The notes below the pieces were generated by a model. It did no database searches. It was not told where the DNA came from and saw only the letters and a list, made by a program, of their open reading frames with translations. DNA of 64,000 bases from UBA6109 sp035366835. GTDB taxonomy: Bacteria > Desulfobacterota > Syntrophia > Syntrophales > UBA6109. Of the stretch, positions 58,464 to 64,000 are shown in pieces. Location of the stretch: NCBI GenBank assembly GCA_035366835.1, contig DAOSIS010000002.1, forward strand, positions 1 through 64,000, read 5' to 3'. Within the stretch, counting starts at the first letter, position 1. Each line of letters opens with the position of its first letter. The position numbers and the translations under genes were made by a program.

Positions 58464-58676
58464 TCAGGCAAGATCGATATTGTCGACTTCGTGACAGTGC
58501 TCGTACCTCGCGAGGTCTTCGGCATCGATATCGACCGTGACCGTGCATTTCTCGCGGTCCCACGCCACCACGTCCTCTCCCCACAGGCGGACCGCCTCAT
58601 CGACGACATCGGGGTAGGACAGGCGAAAGGTCTTCAACACGGCGTTCCTCCATGAAGCGAAAGCTCGTCTCTTCAT
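58464..58676 (-). CDS. Small hypothetical protein (70 residues)
   Basis: A 70-residue protein I do not recognise: a helical N-terminus (RAFASWRNAVLKTFRLSYPDVVDEAVRLWG) and an acidic, beta-like C-terminus (CTVTVDIDAEDLARYEHCHEVDNIDL). Good codon usage and GGGAAA upstream of the ATG suggest it is real. It lies 29 bp upstream of the cytochrome gene and is probably co-transcribed. Confidence 0.6.
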   Translation of the reverse strand: MKRRAFASWRNAVLKTFRLSYPDVVDEAVRLWGEDVVAWDREKCTVTVDIDAEDLARYEHCHEVDNIDLA

Positions 58677-58729
58677 AATGGTTTCCCGGCGAATCGTCAA
58701 GCTCCCCCGGGCGTCGCGAAGAAAATCGC

Positions 58730-58758
58730 TTGACAAAAGATAAGAACTCAACTAAAAA
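58730..58758 (+). promoter_or_regulatory. Sigma70 promoter for the EF-G gene
   Basis: -35 TTGACA (58730-58735), exactly 17 bp, -10 TAAAAA (58753-58758), in a short AT-rich stretch between divergent genes. The leader to the ATG is about 95 bases. Confidence 0.7.
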
Positions 58759-58861
58759 GCCAAATTCCGTCGCGTAAATTGCGGTTTCGAGATCCCCCAT
58801 GCGGTGCGACTTCCGGATGAGGGATTTTTTCGTTTTGGAAGCAGGGCAAGGATTGGACATC

Positions 58862-60964
58862 ATGAAAAGGGACATCAGAAAAGTCAGAAACATCGGCATC
58901 AGCGCCCACATCGACTCCGGGAAGACGACACTCACGGAACGCATCCTCTACTACACGAAGCGGATCCACGTGATGCATGAGATCAAGGGGAAGGACGGGG
59001 TGGGGGCCACCATGGACTCCATGGAGCTCGAACGCGAAAGGGGCATCACGATCGCGTCGGCCGCCACGTTCTGCGAATGGGATGATCATGAAATCAATGT
59101 CATCGATACGCCGGGGCATGTCGATTTCACCATCGAGGTGGAACGCTCGCTCCGCGTCCTTGACGGGGCGGTCCTGGTGCTCTGCTCGGTCGGCGGAGTG
59201 CAGTCCCAGTCGATCACGGTCGACCAGCAGATGAAACGGTACAACGTCCCCTGCATCGCCTTCATCAACAAGCTCGATCGCAGCGGTGCAAATCCCGAAC
59301 GCGTGATCTCCCAGCTGCGCTCCAAGCTCGGACATCATGCCGTGGCGATGCAGATTCCTATCGGACTCGAGGCGAAATTCGCGGCGGTCGTCGATCTCGT
59401 ATCCATGGAGGCCGTCTACTTCGATGGGGATCACGGCCAGATCATCCGGCGCGAACCGATACCGGAGACGCTTCTGGCTGAAGCCAGTGCGAAGCGGGAA
59501 GAAATGCTCGATGCGGCGGCGATGTTTTCGGATGAACTCACCGAGGCCGTTCTGGAGGGTCGTGAGATTCCGGAATCGCTCATTTACGACGCCGTGCGTC
59601 GCGGGACGATCGAACGGAAGATCACGCCGGTCTACATGGGGTCCGCCTACAAGAACAAGGGTGTGCAGCTGCTGCTCGATGCCGTAACGCAGGTGCTGCC
59701 AGCGCCTCCGGACGTGCCGAACATCGCACTGGACCGGGACAGAGGCGAAGCGCCGGTAACCCTGGATGCCGATCCGGCCAAGCCGCTTGTCGCCTTCGCC
59801 TTCAAGCTGGAGGACGGGCCGTACGGGCAGCTCACCTACATCCGCGTTTACCAGGGCACCATCGCCCGCGGCGAAACGATCGTCAACGCGCGGACGGGAA
59901 AGAAAGTGAAAGTCGGACGCGTGGTGCGGATGCACGCCGATCAGATGGAGGACATCGAGAGCATTCCCGCCGGCTATATCGGTGCGCTCTTCGGAATCGA
60001 CTGTGCCTCAGGCGACACCTTTGTGGCGCCCGGAACGAACGTGACGATGACCAGCATGTTCGTCCCGGAGCCGGTCATTTCCCTGTCGATCACGCCGGTG
60101 GACAACAAGTCGCAGATCAACATGTCCAAGGCGCTGGGGCGGTTCACGAAGGAAGATCCCACCTTCCGGACGCACGTGGATGAGGAGACGAAGGAGACGA
60201 TCATCGCCGGGATGGGAGAGCTGCACCTGGAGATCTACGTCGAGCGCATGCGGCGGGAATACAACGCCGAAGTGACGACGGGACACCCCCGCGTCGCGTA
60301 CCGGGAGACGATCACCAGCCGGGCTGAGTTCAACCATACGCACAAGAAGCAGACCGGCGGGGCGGGACAGTATGCGCGGATCGCGGGTTACATCGAGCCG
60401 CTGGGCGAAGTGGGGGAGGGCGAGGAAGACTTCGCCTTCGTCAACGAAATCCACGGCGGCGCCATTCCCACCCAGTTCGTTCCCGCGGTGGAGAAGGGAT
60501 TCCGCTCCTGCGCCAAGAAGGGGCCGAAGCTGGAGTTCCCCGTGACGGGGGTCCGCGTCGTCGTCAACGACGGCGCATCCCACGCCGTCGATTCGTCCGA
60601 TCTGGCATTCCAGACTGCGGCGCGGGCGGCTTTCCGCGAAGCCTACCTCAAGGCGCGGCCGGTGATTCATGAGCCGATCATGAAAGTGGTCGTGGAAACG
60701 CCGACGGAATTTCAGGGTGCCGTCATGGGGCTCCTGAACCAGAGACGCGGCATGATCGTCGGCGCGCAGGATGAGGGGACCATGTCCGTCATCGAGTCCC
60801 AGGTTCCGCTGGCCGAGATGTTCGGCTTTTCCACGGTCCTGAGGTCGGCCACGCAGGGCAAGGCCCAGTTCACGATGGAATTCTCCGCCTATCGGCTGGT
60901 TCCCGCTTCGATCGCGGAGAAGATCGCCGAAGAAGTGGCGCAGCGCAAACGGAATGCGGCATAA
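58862..60964 (+). CDS. Elongation factor G, spdEFG1/mitochondrial-type paralogue
   Basis: A 700-residue translational GTPase with all five domains. G1 is AHIDSGKTT, G2 region DSMELERERGITIASAATFCEW, G3 DTPGHVDF, G4 NKLD, and the domain IV tip and domain V are present (EFNHTHKKQTGGAGQYARI; EFSAYRLVP). AHIDSGKT with MHEIKGKDGVGATMDSM is the pattern of mitochondrial EF-G1 and of the spdEFG1 group found in spirochaetes, planctomycetes and delta-proteobacteria, rather than of standard FusA (AHIDAGKT). It is monocistronic, not in a str operon with rpsL/rpsG. The start MKRDIRKVRN is fixed by homology. Confidence 0.9.
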   Translation: MKRDIRKVRNIGISAHIDSGKTTLTERILYYTKRIHVMHEIKGKDGVGATMDSMELERERGITIASAATFCEWDDHEINVIDTPGHVDFTIEVERSLRVLDGAVLVLCSVGGVQSQSITVDQQMKRYNVPCIAFINKLDRSGANPERVISQLRSKLGHHAVAMQIPIGLEAKFAAVVDLVSMEAVYFDGDHGQIIRREPIPETLLAEASAKREEMLDAAAMFSDELTEAVLEGREIPESLIYDAVRRGTIERKITPVYMGSAYKNKGVQLLLDAVTQVLPAPPDVPNIALDRDRGEAPVTLDADPAKPLVAFAFKLEDGPYGQLTYIRVYQGTIARGETIVNARTGKKVKVGRVVRMHADQMEDIESIPAGYIGALFGIDCASGDTFVAPGTNVTMTSMFVPEPVISLSITPVDNKSQINMSKALGRFTKEDPTFRTHVDEETKETIIAGMGELHLEIYVERMRREYNAEVTTGHPRVAYRETITSRAEFNHTHKKQTGGAGQYARIAGYIEPLGEVGEGEEDFAFVNEIHGGAIPTQFVPAVEKGFRSCAKKGPKLEFPVTGVRVVVNDGASHAVDSSDLAFQTAARAAFREAYLKARPVIHEPIMKVVVETPTEFQGAVMGLLNQRRGMIVGAQDEGTMSVIESQVPLAEMFGFSTVLRSATQGKAQFTMEFSAYRLVPASIAEKIAEEVAQRKRNAA

Positions 60965-61085
60965 CGGGAAGGAAGAAAGGAAATCGGTATTGAAGAATCC
61001 CGATTCTTCTCCGGCCGCCGCGACGTCTTGGGAACGGCCCTGGGATTCCCCCAGGGTCATTCCCTTCAGGAAAAGGAAGACCGCC

Positions 61086-61784
61086 ATGATCCCTCAAGAG
61101 CTTTCGATGGAAAATCCGCTGGGACCTCTCGGATACGAGGCCGAGGATATTCTTGCGCCGGGACGCTTCGGCGCCGTGCTGGCCCACGCCGGCGTCGGAA
61201 AAACGGCGCTGCTGGTGCAGACGGCCCTGTTTCTGATGCGCAACGGCATCAATGTCCTGCATGTCAGCCTTCAGGACCCCGTTCACAAGGTCGATCTCTG
61301 GTACCGGGAGCTCCTCCAACTCCTGATGGAAAGGGCCGGCCTGAGAGGCAACCGCCAGGTCTGGGATGTGCTGCAGGCCTTCCGCTTCATCATGACCTTC
61401 CGCGTGGACGGTTTCAGCGTGCCGAAGCTGGACGAACGGTTGAACGACCTCATGATCCAGAGCATCTTCCGGCCGAGAATCCTGATCATGGACGGTCTGC
61501 ACATCGACGAGACGTCACGGGAGGTCTTCCAGGACTTGAAAGCGCTCGCGGCGAAGAGCGGCGTCAGCGTATGGTTCACGGTGCACGCGCATCGCCACGA
61601 GGGGAGAACGCCAGAAGGTCTGCCGCCTTCTTTCGCGCAGATCAGCGACCTCTTCGAGATGACCCTTGAACTCCTCAGCGAAGGCAGGGAGATCCGGCTG
61701 AAGGCGATCAAGGGGGCGAAGGCCGCCTCATCGGCGAAGGATCTGGAACTCGACCCCTCCACCATGCTGGTGAAGAGGGCCTGA
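61086..61784 (+). CDS. RecA/DnaB-like P-loop ATPase of unknown role
   Basis: A 232-residue soluble P-loop protein. Walker A is AHAGVGKTALL (about residue 33), a strand GINVLHVSLQ follows as in RecA/KaiC/DnaB-C folds, and the Walker B-like strand is RILIMDGLHIDE. The C-terminal half has a possible sensor His region (VSVWFTVHAHRHEG). No hexameric helicase N-domain or DNA-binding part is present. AAGGAAG sits 7 bases upstream of the ATG. It begins 122 bp after the EF-G gene on the same strand and may be read with it. Confidence 0.7.
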   Translation: MIPQELSMENPLGPLGYEAEDILAPGRFGAVLAHAGVGKTALLVQTALFLMRNGINVLHVSLQDPVHKVDLWYRELLQLLMERAGLRGNRQVWDVLQAFRFIMTFRVDGFSVPKLDERLNDLMIQSIFRPRILIMDGLHIDETSREVFQDLKALAAKSGVSVWFTVHAHRHEGRTPEGLPPSFAQISDLFEMTLELLSEGREIRLKAIKGAKAASSAKDLELDPSTMLVKRA

Positions 61785-61943
61785 GGAACGGTGCAGAGAT
61801 TCTTTCGGCGCCCGGCGCCCCTCTTTTTCCGCGGCCGTTCAAGAACGAGACGAGCGCCGGTGAATCCGGCCGTCCGCAGAGGGGCCCTTCGAAGGCGGAC
61901 ACCTCAGGACGAAGAGGCGCCCCGGAGGGTCGTTTTTCCCACC

Positions 61944-62774
61944 CTATGATCTCGGCGGATTTCCGCCGATCAGCTCCTGCCACACGTGCCGCTCCAGGAA
62001 CGAGCCGGACACATTCGCTTCCATTTCCAGGAACATGCGCCAGGGAACGGCGAAGGTCATGAGCCCGTCGCCGAGGATTCGCTTCACGTGAAGGCGGGCG
62101 GAGATGTCGGTCAGACCGACGACGGCGCGCGGATGCTCGGATTTCGCCTCGCGGTAGGGGTAGATGCCGACGGCCTGGCATCCCGCCGCAAAGGGGATGA
62201 TGACGCTTTCGTTGCTGTCGCGCCCGTAATTGGCGAGGACCACTAGGGCCGAGAGGCGATCGGGATCGGCGAAGAAGACCACGACTTCCGGAGGAGGTGA
62301 ATCCGGCTCGACCTGCGGCAGAGGGCGGAATACGACGAACGGGGCCGTGATGTCCGTCATGGGGAGGTTGTCGAGGAAGCGGCGAACCTGCCGTGGGGAT
62401 TTCAGGTAACGCTCCCCGTGAAGCAACTGGTCGAAGGCCTCCGGACGCATGGCCGGCTTCGCCAGGGACGACACCAGGTCTTCCTTTTCCCAACCCCCGA
62501 TTCCGACGGACAGGAATCGGCAGAAGGTTTCTCCGCCGCCGGGAAAGGCCTCGTAGAGGTTCCCGAATCCCATTCCGACGCCGCCGCCGAAACAGCCGAA
62601 AGTGTTTCGGTCGACGGCGGCCGTTTTGCCCTTGGCGGCGCCTGCGAGCAGCCACATGATGCATCCCCAGCGGCCCGCCTGGAATTGAGCGGTATCGTCC
62701 GGTTTCCTGTCGGACCAGACCAGGGCGACGGGATCGAGGGGCGAATGCAGGGCGGCGGCGATCTTGCTTTCCAT
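61944..62774 (-). CDS. DUF169 family protein
   Basis: A 276-residue protein of the DUF169 family, common in anaerobic bacteria and archaea. Typical parts are the N-terminal PVALVWSDRKPDD-type strand, the CIMWLLAGAAKGKTAAVDRNTFGCFGGGVGMGFG segment with its Cys pair and Gly-rich stretch, and FFADPDRLSALVVLANY. The function is unknown. The clustering of Cys with a Gly-rich loop suggests a metal or cofactor site, but that is only a guess. No obvious partner gene. Confidence 0.85.
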   Translation of the reverse strand: MESKIAAALHSPLDPVALVWSDRKPDDTAQFQAGRWGCIMWLLAGAAKGKTAAVDRNTFGCFGGGVGMGFGNLYEAFPGGGETFCRFLSVGIGGWEKEDLVSSLAKPAMRPEAFDQLLHGERYLKSPRQVRRFLDNLPMTDITAPFVVFRPLPQVEPDSPPPEVVVFFADPDRLSALVVLANYGRDSNESVIIPFAAGCQAVGIYPYREAKSEHPRAVVGLTDISARLHVKRILGDGLMTFAVPWRMFLEMEANVSGSFLERHVWQELIGGNPPRS

Positions 62775-62816
62775 AGACTTCCTCCCTCTCCGAAAAGATT
62801 ACGGAATTGAGCCCCG

Positions 62817-63149
62817 TCAGGTCTTCTTTTTCCCGAAGAGCTCTTCGAGCTTGTCCCGGGCCGCGCCCGGCGTCCCGGGTGCTTTCTCCCCGGCAGGGGC
62901 GGCTTCGCGGAAGCGGAAAAAGTCGCAGAAGTTGCTGCGCTGCTTGTCGAGCACCCGCTCGGCCTGGGTTTCGCGGCAGGCGTTGTAGGCGGCGCCGTCA
63001 TGGAAGCGGCAGTTGCGGCAGCAGCGAAGATCGGCACCGCAGGAGGGGCAGGTGTCGGTCCGGGATACGATCCGGGGAACCGTCAGTTCCTTCTTGCACC
63101 GAAAACAGGACGCCAAGCCGACATTCTCCGTGATGTTTTCTTTTTCCAT
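62817..63149 (-). CDS. Cysteine-rich zinc-ribbon-like protein
   Basis: A 110-residue protein with several paired cysteines: SCFRCKKEL, TCPSCGADLRCCRNCRFHD, ACRE and FCDFFRF. The first two pairs form a zinc-ribbon; the CCRNCRFHD...C set is a second metal site, a pattern seen in small conserved proteins of delta-proteobacteria. A Pro/Gly-rich linker and a short helix (DKLEELFGKKK) end it. It lies 42 bp upstream of DUF169 on the same strand. Confidence 0.8.
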   Translation of the reverse strand: MEKENITENVGLASCFRCKKELTVPRIVSRTDTCPSCGADLRCCRNCRFHDGAAYNACRETQAERVLDKQRSNFCDFFRFREAAPAGEKAPGTPGAARDKLEELFGKKKT

Positions 63150-63219
63150 TCATCCATACCCTTCGAGGCGGGCGGAGGTCAAGTTCCTTGACAACGTCCC
63201 CATCCGTCCCCATCCGTCC

Positions 63220-63248
63220 TTGCATTGGCTTCTCTCTTGACCTACAAT
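63220..63248 (+). promoter_or_regulatory. Sigma70-type promoter for the flavin reductase gene
   Basis: -35 TTGCAT (63220-63225), 17 bp, -10 TACAAT (63243-63248). It is preceded by a short direct repeat CCCCATCCGTCCCCATCCGTCC at 63198-63219. Confidence 0.55.
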
Positions 63249-63274
63249 GCATCGTACGACATCTTGGGAGTGAG

Positions 63275-63862
63275 ATGATGGCCGGAAAAGAAACGTGTGC
63301 CAAACGGGTGCTGGTTGTGCTGGGCAGCCCGCGCCGGAAAGGAAACAGCGCGGTCCTGGCGGAGCGGATCGCGAAGGGCGCCCGCGCCTGCGGGGCGAAG
63401 GTGAAGACGGTCTTCCTGCAGGATCTGAACATCGCGCCCTGCCGCGGCTGCCTTTCCTGCCAGACCTCGGGCGCCAGGGGATGCGTTCTCCGCGACGACA
63501 TGCAGCCCATCTACCGTCGGCTCAGGGAGTCTGACGCGTGGGTCCTGGCAAGTCCGGTCTACTGGTTCACCCTGTCGGCGCAACTCAAGATTTTCATGGA
63601 CCGCTGTTTTCCCCTCCTGGGAGCGGGCGGTCAGGCCTTTCGGGGGAAAAAGATCGCCATCGCGATGTCCTTCGGGGACAAGGATGCGTTCAGCTCGGGC
63701 TGCGTGAACGCCCTGCGCACTTTTCAGGACGCATACGGATATGTGGGGGCCGAAATCGTCGGCATCGTCTACGGGAGCGCCGCGGAGCCTGGTGAACTCT
63801 CGAAGAACGACGGATTGATGAAGGAGGCCGAAGAGATCGGTGCGGCACTTGTCGCGGAATAA
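63275..63862 (+). CDS. NADPH-dependent FMN reductase/iron-sulfur flavoprotein family
   Basis: A 195-residue flavodoxin-like protein. The FMN phosphate loop is VVLGSPRRKGNSAVL, and the flavin-side motif ASPVYWFTLSAQLKIFMDR is typical of multimeric flavodoxin WrbA-like/ISF proteins. A CRGCLSCQ motif with a further Cys (GCVLRDDM) matches the cysteine set of archaeal iron-sulfur flavoproteins (ISF), although spacing is only partly alike. Likely role: electron transfer or oxidative-stress defence in an anaerobe. Two adjacent ATGs (63275, 63278) are possible starts. Confidence 0.85.
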   Translation: MMAGKETCAKRVLVVLGSPRRKGNSAVLAERIAKGARACGAKVKTVFLQDLNIAPCRGCLSCQTSGARGCVLRDDMQPIYRRLRESDAWVLASPVYWFTLSAQLKIFMDRCFPLLGAGGQAFRGKKIAIAMSFGDKDAFSSGCVNALRTFQDAYGYVGAEIVGIVYGSAAEPGELSKNDGLMKEAEEIGAALVAE

Positions 63863-63905
63863 GCCGCCCGCCCGTTTTTTCCCGGCTTCAGAGACGGAGG
63901 CGACC

Positions 63906-64000
63906 GTGAACGGATCCGATGAGAAACAGGACGAGCGTCCCGCCGATCTGCTGACCCTGATCCGCTCGGCGATGAAGAAAAAACCCGAGGCGTCCTATGA
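63906..64000 (+). CDS. Start of an unidentified gene, cut by the window edge
   Basis: A GTG start with GGAGG six bases upstream opens a frame that stays open to the end of the window (about 31 codons, MNGSDEKQDERPADLLTLIRS...). It follows the flavin reductase by 43 bp on the same strand. Too little is visible to name it. Confidence 0.6.
   Translation, partial: MNGSDEKQDERPADLLTLIRSAMKKKPEASY

Overview
The window is a GC-rich (low-60s % by eye), densely coded stretch of an anaerobic Gram-negative chromosome, most likely a Desulfobacterota (former Deltaproteobacteria) lineage related to Syntrophales or a neighbouring order. This rests on gene content: a rubredoxin-tailed acyl-CoA dehydrogenase, a 2-oxoacid:ferredoxin oxidoreductase, an AmmeMemoRadiSam-type radical SAM enzyme, a mitochondrial-type EF-G (spdEFG1-like), outer-membrane machinery (secretin, lipoproteins, MltB, PBP1B) and many sensor kinases. 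No rRNA or tRNA gene, phage, IS element or cas gene was recognised.

Layout. 0-11 kb: a type IV pilus/MSHA-like assembly locus on the + strand (PilM-PilN fusion, PilO-like, PilP/GspC-like, secretin, ExeA/MshM ATPase, MshE, MshG) followed by a membrane-anchored sigma54 activator. The secretin reading frame is broken by one base at a G run. 10.9-11.6 kb: a hydrolase remnant, a probable small RNA or attenuator, and a cold-shock gene. 11.7-16.1 kb: miaA, a glycosyltransferase, a parvulin lipoprotein and an MBL-fold hydrolase, tightly packed. 16.1-20.9 kb: clpS-clpA on the minus strand, mltB, and a zinc alcohol dehydrogenase. 21.2-29.1 kb: a 1473-residue hybrid histidine kinase, CheR, a REC-PAS-kinase, and a DUF523-DUF1722 protein. 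29.2-29.7 kb: nine 27-bp palindromes, several spaced exactly 61 bp.

29.8-41.4 kb: a long minus-strand gene train. It starts with a clear promoter, a 23-residue Trp leader peptide with four consecutive Trp codons and an attenuator, then trpE-G-D, a repeat-filled gap, trpC-F-B-A, and closely behind it SpoIID-like glycan hydrolase, AmpG-like MFS permease and a fused MurU-like/AmgK-like enzyme. The last three look like a peptidoglycan-sugar salvage cassette. 41.6-58.7 kb: mixed metabolic and envelope genes (acyl-CoA dehydrogenase, PBP1B, AmrS with a phosphoribosyltransferase, two-subunit 2-oxoacid:ferredoxin oxidoreductase, NDH-2, MscS, hydratase, YkgJ/methyltransferase, aminotransferase V with a terminator in its leader, small cytochrome c). 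58.9-64 kb: EF-G, a RecA-like P-loop protein, DUF169, a zinc-ribbon protein, a flavin reductase, and the start of a gene cut by the window edge.
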